Notes under the pieces: model-generated
What the model was told of the DNA's origin: nothing
Databases searched by the model: none
What the model saw: only the letters and a program-made list of their open reading frames with translations
Translations under genes and position numbers: made by a program
Part shown: positions 49,393 through 60,700 of the stretch, piece after piece
Layout of the letters: each line of letters opens with the position of its first letter
Position numbering within the stretch: the stretch's first letter is position 1
Assembly: GCF_032362555.1 (NCBI RefSeq)
Contig: NC_083507.1
Location: 8,931,001-8,995,000 of the forward strand
Direction: 5' to 3'
Source: Amyelois transitella
Lineage: Eukaryota > Arthropoda > Insecta > Lepidoptera > Pyralidae
Length of the DNA stretch: 64,000 bases

Positions 49393-50175
49393 ATATACCT
49401 AGGCTAATAGTACTATTATCTGTAGTCTCGAGTATTTTACTCCACAACCGCATCATTATGCCCGCGCTTCGCATCCCACCACGGCACCATTTGCGGGAAA
49501 GGTATTAAAACATAACATCGAGGCGTGAATCGGCGTGATAAAATTGTTTCCTTGGAATACAATGACGGAGAATGCGTAGAGAACATATTTTTTTAAATAC
49601 AGGTAATTTATGTACATTAAGGTCGATGTGCGTTGAGTGTGTCTCCGTGTTGAGATGTTAAATACAAGTTGATGAATTGTTACACTTCTTATTCTCCGTT
49701 GCCTTGCTGTATCTATAGGAAACATAATTCTTTAATGATAAGTACCTTCTAAGATATAAACCCGAAACAAAATGCTCTCACTGTATCGTATTCTATCATC
49801 AATAATCCAACTAGGAAAATATATGATACGTTCTGCTGGTTCTTTGGTAGAGCTTGCTTAGTTACACTATGTGCCAGTAATCAAAAAAGTAAGTCTATTC
49901 TACTTCCATTATTAATTTATAAGTAGGGCCCTCAAGTATCACCAAAATGCGTACGCAAATGGCCATAATAGTGAAACAACTCAATATTTAAATGCCCATA
50001 CACACGGCACGCGTTATCGCCCCATCGGCCATTGTCGGCACACCGCACATAACCTAGGAACCCTCTGCGCATACGGGATAAAGTTTAACATGACAATATG
50101 CGTCAAACAATAGCCATCCTTCGAAATAGTTCGCCGACGTGTGGTTATGCGCCGTATGTATATATCTCACTTTAG
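49393..50175. other. Intergenic DNA without recognised features
   Basis: No gene is recognised. A GC-richer stretch at 50000-50075 (cacgcgttatcgccccatcg) is unexplained. Confidence 0.4.
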
Positions 50176-50347
50176 AAAATCTTATATATAAAATTCTCGT
50201 GTCACAATGTTCGTTCCCGTACTCCTCCTAAACGGCTTGACCGATTCTCATGAAATTTTGTGAGCATATGGAGTAGGTCTGAGAATCGCCCACATCTATT
50301 TTTCATACCCACAAAATGCATACAACGTTTGCCGGGACAGCTAGTAT
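50176..50347 (+). mobile_element. Helitron-like non-autonomous element
   Basis: The copy starts near ctcactttagaaaatctta. It has aacggcttgaccgattctca and tgaaattttgtgagcatatg, and it ends gccgggacagctagta. The end matches that at 18604. No coding part is present. Confidence 0.5.
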
Positions 50348-50477
50348 GTACATGAAATCACTTACGTACTTACAAATTTTTAATCCCTTAATTAGCAGGA
50401 ATATGCAAAGAAGCGAGAGATTAAGAATATATGTTCAGCTTAAATACCGGTGATCTCTGAAGTAGCAACTAGAAGGA

Positions 50478-50702
50478 ACATACATACATACATATGGCCA
50501 CGTCTATATCCCTTGCGGGGTAGACAGAGCCAACAGTCTTGAAAAGACTGAATGGCCACGTTCAGCTATTTGGCTTAACGATAGAATTGAGAGTCAACTA
50601 GTTACAGGTTGCTAGCCCATCGCCTAAAAAAGAATCCCAAGTTTGTAAGCCTATCCCTTAGTCGCCTTTTACGACATCCATGGGAAAGAGATGGAGTGGA
50701 GC
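50478..50702 (-). repeat. Family B retroposon, the best preserved copy
   Basis: In reverse, it has a (CATA)n tail, cacgtctatatcccttgcgg, acagtcttgaaaagactga, cacgttcagctatttggctt, gttgctagcccatcgcctaa, tatcccttagtcgcctttta and gggaaagagatggagtgg. It is about 225 bp long. The element has no clear pol III box. Its last 45 bp before the tail resemble family A's end, so it could be a SINE using the family A LINE or a related LINE 3' end. Confidence 0.9.
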
Positions 50703-52274
50703 AACTAGAAGGAAAGTTACAATTATCCTTTCCGTCCAGTCATTTAAGTTAAGGGAAGGACTCTATTTGACGTGACGTAACGGAAAGCCTTTGCTTAGTT
50801 CTAAAATGAAAAAGAAAATTTAGTTTCTCAATATTTAATTGACGACAAATAATTCATTCTTATTTGAAATTGACCATTAAATATTTTGCAAATAATAAAA
50901 TTACACCTTAAAAATATAACTTAATAAATAAGGAACATACATCAAGTAAATGTATTCCACACTCACCGGTTAGTAATAAGTAGGTCGAAATAGTGAGCAA
51001 TAATTTTATACTATTATGTAAACTTTTAATTTTATAACTTTATACAGTAAAGAATATATTTTAAGTATGCGCAAGCACCGCTCCATATTTTTATGTATGG
51101 CAAATTCTGGCAACAAATACGTTACACAGATACTGATTATATATAATTTGTATAATCACTAAGGTACTTTTATTTTCCTACCTACCTACCTCTACCATAC
51201 ACATGTTCATGAGCCTTAGTTTAGTCTGATTTTATAAGTAATTATGTAGTGACATTTTCTTTTAACTGATTTTATTTCGATACTTTACTTAATAATTACA
51301 ATAAGCATTGTACACAAAATGTATTTATTTATTTCATTTGTAAGACATTTATGTATTAATAAAATAAAATCATAAAATAAAATCATAAAATAGAATCAAC
51401 TAAAAATATATCACATTTGAATAATATAATTGTTACCTACATGTTAACTTATCACATTTAAAAATAAAAATTACATATAACATTAGTACAAGTTTGTAAA
51501 CGTGTGATATAATACGAAAATTAATCTTCAGTCATTTAGGCCGTACGGAAATATTTTTAACCAACAATATACGACTCGCCTAGGAGATCATTGATTTGTG
51601 TACAGGCATTTTTCATATTTTAATTTGATTATTTCAACTAAGACTGGTTGGAACACTTTACTTTTTTACTTTATATAATGCACGTCATTGATACATACAG
51701 AACATAAACGATAGCACGATGTGATAACATACGGTGACAAGTGATAATATTCCAAAACTAAATAGCCAAACCGCAAAAAAGAAATGTCATGACATGGGTA
51801 GGTACTTACATGAAAAAAAGCTTTTTATATCCGATATTAGAGCTGAAACTATAAGCGACCTCCCAAATAATAGATAAAAAAATTCTTATTATTTTGCAAA
51901 AATTTTATTACTTGTAAAATAGAAAATGAATTGAATGTTTAAAACTTTGGTCATATAATAAGCTCGATCATTACTTATATAAAATACTTCCTACATACCG
52001 ATCAAAAAAATTAAGAAAAAGCTTTTCTCGTAGTCTTCCCAGTATTGAAGTGTTCCTGTAGGATAACACGCAAAGCCGCGGTTAAAAACTAGTAGTTGTA
52101 AAATGAATTATGTACACTAAATAAATTATGTTCATGAGAGACATTGGTAACATTATGACCCATAACTGGGTATTTTATAGAGTGAAATCATAAAAACATT
52201 TTATGACAGAGAGCCATTACGCAATATTATGAATTTCCTTATTATGCATACAGAGTAGATTGATCGATAATGAT
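50703..52274. other. Intergenic DNA with a short tandem repeat
   Basis: Very AT-rich. At 51356-51396 a unit of about 14 bp (aaaataaaatcata) occurs about three times. A ccgcggttaaaaactagtag stretch at about 52076-52095 may be another Helitron-like end. No gene is recognised. Confidence 0.4.
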
Positions 52275-52345
52275 AGTAACGGATTGTGGCAAGTGAAAAG
52301 ATGTAGTCTCTGCCTACCCCTTCGGGTAAGAGGTGATTTCATGTA
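52275..52345 (+). repeat. Family A LINE 3' end
   Basis: ggattgtggcaagtgaaaag, tagtctctgcctacccctt and gaggtgatttcatgtatgt. Confidence 0.75.
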
Positions 52346-53404
52346 TGTTCATACAAAGTGTATCTACTTAACAGAGGGTTTCTTATTCCCAAACATGAAA
52401 AACCCCCTTCCTTTCGAGATCAAGTTTCAAAATTCAAAAACATTAAATAGATCCAACATAAAAGACCTATATCGGCAAAGAGAGTACATAAAAAAAAAGA
52501 AACTATTCTCTCTTTCTCTCCTCATAACTTATTCCGGAATGCAGAAGTATGAATTGCACCATATCATTACAGTTACAGGATACATACAGTATTAATATTT
52601 TTGCATTAACAATTCATATAAGTAGTATGAAAAATTTAAATGGTACAGTACAACACAAATGTTGCTTAATCTGACAGGTTTGACAGGTTGCTATCGTTAT
52701 AGTAATATAGTGCACCCATTATTGCCTATTCATAATAAATAAAACGTGTCACGCGAAACGCCGAATAAGTAGGTACTTATACTTATAATATAATAATTTG
52801 CAATATAAAATATACAGTCTTACAAATCCTATCTAATTATATTAATTGGTGTAGTAATTATTTAATAGATTAAATAATGTTATTTTAAAAAAATAAGTAG
52901 CCTATTAAGGTAATAACATTTTTTTATTCCTATTAACCATTATTTATGCATTGTTTATACTTTCATGTTTATTTTTACAGTTACATATTATACAAAACGA
53001 TATAACGCTATATAAACTGAAGCTACGAATATATAATTGGTTGAATTAAAGCTTTTTACGTTAATTGCCATAATATAATTTACTACGGTCACAAATGTTC
53101 AGTAAACGTTAATGTTCTCTTTATGGCATCCGTCGCAAATTTCAGTTTAAATTTTATATCGTATCTTAGCATTTTATTATAATAACCGTTTTATAAAACA
53201 AGCACTACGTTTACGAAGCTACCTTTAAGTATAAAGTAAGCGCAGATCGCATCGGACTGAACCGAATTCAAACAATAAAAAATGTATTGTGTATACATTT
53301 GTGTTTAAAGTTTATTTATAAATGGAAAAAATATATATGATATTATGATTAAAACTGTTTAATGTAGAGAGCTTGTTCTAGAGAATGATATATATTTTTT
53401 TGCA
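52346..53404. other. Intergenic DNA without recognised features
   Basis: Very AT-rich, with nothing recognised. Confidence 0.4.
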
Positions 53405-53453
53405 AAATTCTGTTATATGAAAGCCGTATATTGGCTTTCATATAACAGAATTT
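53405..53453. repeat. Perfect hairpin with 21-bp arms
   Basis: Arms at 53405-53425 (aaattctgttatatgaaagc, plus one c) and 53433-53453 are exact reverse complements. The spacer is 7 nt, gtatatt. Confidence 0.9.
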
Positions 53454-53624
53454 AAATTTTTTGATATTTTAATACATTAATTTAACGCAATTGACATTTA
53501 TGATAACCTATTATTAACATTATGGCCGATATTTTCTGGTCATTTTATGTTTTCTTAATAATAAAGGTATTATTTTAGTGTGCTTTATTGCACTAGTGTG
53601 ATTTATCAATTATCAATTATTAAT

Positions 53625-53850
53625 ATATATGGGAAAGGTCGGAGTGGGAAGACCTAGACGAACATATCTTGATCAAATTAAGGACGTCCTGGTCAGGTCA
53701 AAAGTACCCGAAACCGCCGAGCTTGCATGAAGAGAGTTATGAATGTGGATGAAGCAAAGGAAGTATGCAGGGATCGTGGCAAGTGGAAAGAGATAGTCTC
53801 TTCCTACCCCTCCGGGAAAGAGACGTGATTTTATGTATATATGTATGTAA
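53625..53850 (+). mobile_element. Family A: 3' end of a non-LTR retrotransposon
   Basis: One frame reads VGRPRRTYLDQIKDVL (from about 53640). After a frameshift another reads CMKRVMNVDEAKEVCRDRGK, then WKEIVSSYPSGKET and a stop at about 53826-53828. These fit the C terminus of a LINE ORF2, as in other non-LTR elements that end in a basic W-K/R-x-hydrophobic stretch. A TATGTATATATG tail follows. The clade cannot be set from this piece. Other copies are at 6345, 17325 (reverse), 38000, 38590, 43925, 52275 and 57228. Confidence 0.75.
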
Positions 53851-53865
53851 TAATATATGTATCCG

Positions 53866-54009
53866 GCCCCCGTAGCATAGCAGGTGCGTCGCGGTTGTTA
53901 TCGTGCGAAAAACTATCGCTGTCACGTTTCACGTCATAATAAAAAGCGAAACAGCGATAGTTTTCCGCTCGACTAAAATGGCGTCGCGCGTGGCATGCTA
54001 CGGCGGCTG
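53866..54009. mobile_element. MITE with long terminal inverted repeats
   Basis: The left end cccgtagcatagcaggtgcg is mirrored by the right end cgcgcgtggcatgctacggc. An inner pair, gcgaaaaactatcgctgt and acagcgatagttttccgc, is also inverted. Almost the whole of about 145 bp can fold back. No coding capacity is present. A half copy lies at 14883-14990. Confidence 0.75.
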
Positions 54010-54660
54010 CTTATCTTAACTAGATTAAAGCCTCAATTACTAAAAAATGTGATGAAAATACCTGCATATTTACTTTATTACATACTCTTTTTTACTTTTT
54101 GAGATTAAAAGTTAAAAAAGGTCGTGCTCTACTTAAAAGCGGTGTTTCATAATATTATTTTGAAGATAATTTTACTATTCATATTTATTATAGTTTTTAT
54201 TACTGTCATAGGTATTTTAACTGACTAAATTTCGGTAGGATATAAAATTGAGAAAAGAAATAACTCTGTCTCTTTTCATCGTATCAATAAAGATAACATA
54301 ATAAGGTGATAAATTTTTCCATAAGTATGACATGACGATTTAGATTGAAACTACACCTACACAAGCTACACAAGCGAAGCGTCCTACACGATGCATACTT
54401 GCTTTTTGAACATAGCACATGTAGGTACATTGATTTAAGACTTTGAATAAAACACCATGGTCATATGTATGAACTAGGCCCATGAAACTATAACGCAACT
54501 ACAAATGTCAGTATGCATAATTACCTTTAATGGTCTTCAATATGTTATGAGGTACTTTAAAAGGTATTTCCTCCCGCTTGAAGCTTGCTTGTCAGTTTTT
54601 TTTACTACGCTTTTATTATTTACATTGGATTGAAGTTCCTTGGCCAAAGCACTTACACAT
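54010..54660. other. Intergenic DNA beyond the MTMR9 3' end
   Basis: AT-rich, with nothing recognised. Confidence 0.4.
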
Positions 54661-54666
54661 TTTTGT

Positions 54667-54672
54667 TTTATT
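54667..54672 (-). terminator. Candidate MTMR9 polyadenylation signal
   Basis: AATAAA on the minus strand, 127 nt after the stop codon. A second AATAAA lies at 54612-54617. Confidence 0.5.
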
Positions 54673-54798
54673 CTTTATATTCCATATTCAAATCTCGCTC
54701 CACGGACTCTAACTATGAAATCGAATTTCCAAATCGTAAACATCGCCCAAAACGAGGCCGTACCTGATTGGCTGCCGTCTCGGCGACCGCCTTCTATG

Positions 54799-57700
54799 CT
54801 ACTTGCCGCTAACTTCACTCTTCCCGTCGCTGTAATATTGGTGCGCGACGTCGAACAACTCCCGCCTTAGTTGCTGCGCTTGTGAACGCAGTTGTTGCTC
54901 TTTTGAGCGGATAACCCTGTATTGTTCTTCGCGTTGTTCCGTGTGCTGTTCGACTAGCCATCTTAAGTAGAGCTCTGAAATAAGATGTTTATGTCACATT
55001 ACATATGGAGAATGAGATATTGATTATCTGACTGGCATTTCGGCTAATGTGAGACGGGGGTGATCTACTGGCCTACCTTTGACTTACGGTCAATAAGTGG
55101 GAAACTCAGACACGGTCTGACTTCCGACATTCTGAGCATGTAAAATTACCTGAAATTACGTAAGGTTTCTCACGTTTATCTTCTCGCCGCACACTGTGAT
55201 AAGTTACATACCTACTTAGTTTAATAAAAAGCATAATGATATATGTCATAGTGCTTACCTTCCCATATAACATAGCTCATGGGTGCCACAGAAGGCCATA
55301 TGACACTGGGCGTGGGGTCGTACAACGGGTTGATGTATGAAGGCAGCTCGTCGGGCTGGTTCAGCCAGGACCACGTGCTCGTCGTCTGCTCGTAAACGCC
55401 GCGGGACTCCCGCTCTTGCTCGGTATCGCAGAGGAACGTTCCTGTTATGTTATTTATTGAATAATATGTTACGTCTTATATTATGTGAATTAGTTTGTCA
55501 TACTTAAAACTTATTTGTATAACATGTAAAGGTTTGCAGTTTGCACATTTTATTTCGTATTAGAGACTAGTTTTAGTAATTATTTTTAGATGAAATGCTG
55601 TTTTCTGAAAAATAATTCATATGACACAAAATACAAGGTGCTTTTTGTAAGGTATCTGTTTTTAATAACAACAGAAAACCCACAATTATCGTAGTAACCT
55701 AGCTACCACTTTACGTGGAGAAACGATTTTGTGTGAAAATATGGCAATAACAAATTTTCGTGGGTCCCAGCTAGTACCCACGGAATCGTAATATTGCTCT
55801 TTTTACAGTAGGTACAGGACATAGAATAGTAAATAATAAATAAAAATAATTTTACCAAATTGACTAGCGTAGGAGTGTTCAAACAACGTGACGAGATACG
55901 ACTGTCGGTACTCGAAGCTGCAGGGGAACTGCTCCAGAAATTGTCTGATACAGTCCATGAACAGCGTGAACGTGGGTGCGGCGCGCGGCTGAGACGCCGA
56001 GTACGGCCCGCAGCGGTGGCGAGCGCCGAATGGGTGACCAGCCTGTAGCCATTCGCGTTCTATGAGCGCTTGCAGACTGAAAATATGGAATATAAGAATT
56101 ATATGCTGGAATAATTTCTAATTAAGGTGACTAGGCTTATAAACTAAGGATTCATCTTGTACGCGATTTGCTAGCAACCTGTCACTATTTCAATCTCAGT
56201 TCCATCATCAAGCCATACAGCTGAATGTGGCCTTTCACTCTTTTCAAGACTGTTGGCTCTGTCTACCTCGTAAGGCATATAGACGTATATCTTTATGTTA
56301 TAATTTCTGAAGACTCAATTTGCATTCTTATATATAATGTCTTCTGTGCCGAGTGACGGATAGATCCATCTTTGACGGCTTCTGTAGCGCAGCGGTACTA
56401 CTCTTGTCTGTGATGTCGGAGGTCCCGTTCGAATCCCGGCCAGGGCATGATAACAATTTTTTTTTCTGATTTGCCTGGGTCTTTAATGTTTATCTATATA
56501 AGTATTTACTATAAAATATAGTATGGTTGAGTTAGCATCTCGTAAAACAAGTCTCGACTTACTTCCGAGGTTAGTCTCGGAATTAAGTCGGGTTAGCCCA
56601 ATCTGTGTTATTTGTCCCGTATGTATATTTATTTATCTTTCCACAATTTCTGCATATTTTTTTGCGTCGTCATTTTTTATGTTAACTTGTCGGTTGAATA
56701 ATTCAATCAAAGTATTTTCTTTTTTAGATAAGACGTACCACTTCCAAAGCTTCCATTTACTCTCACCACTTTTATTAGCTTAGAATACAAGCTTTCATTC
56801 GTCTTCTCTACATGACAAACCATCGAATACTTTATTTGCAAAGGCACTTTGTAAAAACAGAAACTTACCCCCTAATGGTTCTGCAGTCTGGATTCAGTAT
56901 AATTTGCACCAGTGAACACACAAGTAACGTTGCGTCTTCACCTCGCGTACCATGAATAAGTACTGGTTCCGCTTTCTGGAAAGCAAACATTCAATGAAAA
57001 GATATTGTGAAAATGTAAAGTCCAGTCAGCCACCGTTTCATGTAATAATAAACTATTTGCGATTCTGGGATTTTGATGTTAAATTGATCTGGGCTAATAA
57101 ACTATATTCATACAAAATTTTATTGGTTAAGCCGTTTAGGCGTGAAAGCATAGCAGACAGACTTTCGTATTGAATGGATTATTATGGATAGATCTTCTGC
57201 AGTCCACATTATTTAATACATACATATAGTAGCCGAAACCGCCGAGCTTGCATGAAAAGAGTTATGAATGTGGATGAAGCAAAGGAAATATGCAGAGATC
57301 GTGGCAAGTGGAAAGAGGTAGTCTCTGCCTACCCCTCCGGGAAAGAGGCGCGTTTTATGTATGTATACATATAGTTACGCATAGGCGTAATAGGCGCATA
57401 GGAATATAGATTCCTATCAGGGTAGACAGAGCCAACAGTCTTGAAAAGACTGTTAGGCAAAGTACAGCTTTTTGGCTTGATGACAGGTTGCAAGCCCATC
57501 GACTAAAAGAAGATCCCAAGTTTACAAGCCTACCCCTTAGTCGCCTTTTACGACATCTATGGGAAAGAGGAGTGGTCCTGTGCTTTTTTTTATTTTTTTA
57601 CGGCACGTATTTTCATGGCTTTATTTTTAATCCAGAATCAATAAAGCATATCTAACTTTCAGTTCAGAATATTTGAATAGAAGTTGAAATAGTTTAAAAT

Positions 57701-60700
57701 TTCACCTGATGTATATGCTGCGCCACAATACAGGCAGTGTGCAAAGAATTCCTTACGCTTTCCGGCCACCCGCAAGATTCCAACCTCGATATCCACTTGT
57801 CACTTGAAATATCTCTATCATTGCACGCTGAAAATAGTGAAATAGTCAATAATAATAAGAAAAACTTAAGACATTTTAATAAGGAAAACTATTTTTAGGT
57901 TAGTTGGATATTTGTCAAAAACGAAGTAAAGAAAAATGACTTTCTGACAATGCACAATCTTCATGGACGTAAGCTAAAATACGACATTTTGCCTTAGAAG
58001 AGGAAATACCTAAAAAGCATGGTTTACACATTACGTAAACAGACCAACAGACAGAAGGCAAATTCTAGTACACAAAATAATGCATTTATTAATAAAGGAA
58101 CAAAAATCATAATTTTTTATTTATTTAAACTTTTTTACACCTAAAATTCTCTACTAGCCAAACCTTAGACCAAACTGTAATTTGTGTGGTTAAAAATAAA
58201 ATCAATTTAGGACAGATATTTTACATTATTAAGATAGAATACACTATCCACCTGTCGCTAACCAAGGTTACATCTTCACCTCTCCGACAGAAGCCCAAGT
58301 TCCACTGTGACTATGATCCTGGTTTAGTCAAGTTCTTTCACGAAGCGACACCTATATGAGCTCCGTAATCTAACCCAGCTTAAAAAATACTTGAATCAAT
58401 TAGCGAAAAAAAAAAATTAATTAATTATATCCTTATGTTACTATAACCTTCTCGTTTTTTTAAATATGAAGAGTAGGTTTTGAATCCGTGCACCTAGAAA
58501 TAGAACCATTTTTTTTTTACTGACGAAAACTATTCTTTATGAAAAAAAAAAAATTACGAAAAAGATTCCAGCAATTGAAAGTGAAGAAACCTTTAAATAT
58601 ATAATTACCACCTACCCTCAATTAGTTTGGAATAGCTATCTAACAGTTGCTGCTGGTTATCGACGTCGTCCATAGATCTGTTGTAAATTTTCCATTGTGA
58701 ATAATTGGAATTGCTTTCTGTACCACCACCTGGAATAACGAAATACACTGGAGTCAGGTAAGTTGTCTATCTTATTCATACTAATAATAATTACCCTAGT
58801 TTTGTAATATAGTTGATTTATATACTTACCAGAAACTTGGTAGTTTTTATTAAACCAAAAGATATTTTTACCCAAAGTTTGTACTAAAAATATTTTCTAG
58901 CTAGATCAGCACATGACTACAATTTACCAGGGTTTAAATTGAGACTTCTTTTGCTTACTATCTAAAACCTAAGCCAAGTTCAAGCATTGTTTGCACTGCT
59001 TGAACTTGTCTGGTGAAAGTCTATAGAAATGAAAAATGTTACATTACCACCTTTATTCTGCTGTTGTGAAATAGAATTCGAGCTCCTAAGGTCATATATG
59101 ATTCCTTTAGTGCCAACTGCCACCACTGCGTTGAGTATCGCTTCGTCGGCGCGGCATCGTCGGTGTTTGGGCCCGTAGAGGGGTTGACCGGCTCGCATTA
59201 ATACTGCCTACACACGTACCAGGGGATAATATTATTAAAAAATTTGTAACATTGTACCCATTAGGAGTCACTTTATGGAATAAAACGCACAGATTGAGGA
59301 ATCCAAGGTAAGTTTGAAACATGTGTTATGGGATACTAAACTAAACAATACCACACTCCTCATATTCATGGAAAACAAATTAGGATATACCCCAAGTGGA
59401 TGATGGAATAGTTATAGTATTATCTACTAGAATAGGGCTAAGGCTAGCTCTTATCTATTTCTTTGTGTAGATGTCTTAACAAGATTGAACAAATGCAGTA
59501 GCATTTTGATAATCAAAAATTTGTGAATATAAGCTGAAGAATTTAAGCACATAGTATTTTTTAAAGCTGGTTTAAGAATGAACAAAACATTCTATTATAA
59601 TTATGGATTCAAGTTTTCAAATAGTATTTATTTTGGCTGGTCTAAGAGTGAACAAAACATTCTATTATAATTAGTGATTTTACAAAAAAAAACATATTAG
59701 GTATAAAACTCTTTGTCAACATACTCCATTATTATGCCTGTAGGACAAGACAGGGAACCTGCCGCCTTGTCTGAAACTCGCTGCAATGGTCAGGGTGCTG
59801 TCATCAACACCTTTAGGGACAACTACTGCTTTTCCATAGCTTGAGCATACACTGTATTTTTGGTTTACACGTGACACTCTCCACTCTTCAGTGGCCAGTA
59901 CTTTTGTGAATTCTCCCTCTATGCTGAAAAAATAATAAAAAAGTAATTATAACAGGGATGTGATGCTTTAATAATCCTTGAGTTGTTGGTCACATTAGTT
60001 ATTTGAATTACAATAAAAAAATATTTGAATAAAAGTAGAAACATATACACAGTTAATGATCAAATATAATTTACCTATACAGTGTGTATCCATTTTCTAC
60101 AATAGGATGCATATGTCTGTAGAAAAATGGGTAAAAAAGTCCTGGGTCCTGTAAGTTTGACAGGTTCTCTAAAGTCTGTGCCATAAGGTTCAATTCTGTA
60201 GTACTAGCAATATCCAACTGAAATATCCTTAGATCCTTGCATTTGAGAAATAAGGATCCTCCCTGTGTTACACCACTACTTGGTTTATTTTCTTTTTTCT
60301 CTATGGTGTCTATGTTCTTGTGAAGCAGCTGAAATGAATAATTTTGTACCAAGTCAGTCATTTAATATTTGGGCTTAATATTCACAGAAATATGTAACTA
60401 GAATCAGGGTAACTTTGAACAGTCCATTTTATAATGTCAACTAAATTGTCTATTTAAATAAGTGCTGTTTTATTCAGCTTAAAATATACATTGACATTAT
60501 AAATATGGTAAGGATTGGAAACTACGGAGATCTATGAGTAGAGCAATGAGTTTCTCATAAGTTATAAAATTTGATTGGATAATAACTCCATGACTTATAA
60601 ACTTAGGATAAATATAGTAGAACATTTACTAGCAACCTGTCACTATTTAAATCTTAACTCTATACAGCTGAATGTGGCCTTTAGTATTCTATTAACAAGA

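Noticed and set aside
54585..54870. Plus-strand frames near the MTMR9 3' end
   Set aside because: They are antisense to MTMR9 exon 10 and its 3' UTR, and have no family resemblance.
55860..56048. A plus-strand frame within MTMR9 exon 8
   Set aside because: It is a shadow of the GC-rich coding exon on the other strand.
56377..56460. A functional tRNA gene
   Set aside because: A- and B-box-like parts are present, but the acceptor and anticodon stems do not pair, and a SINE body follows.
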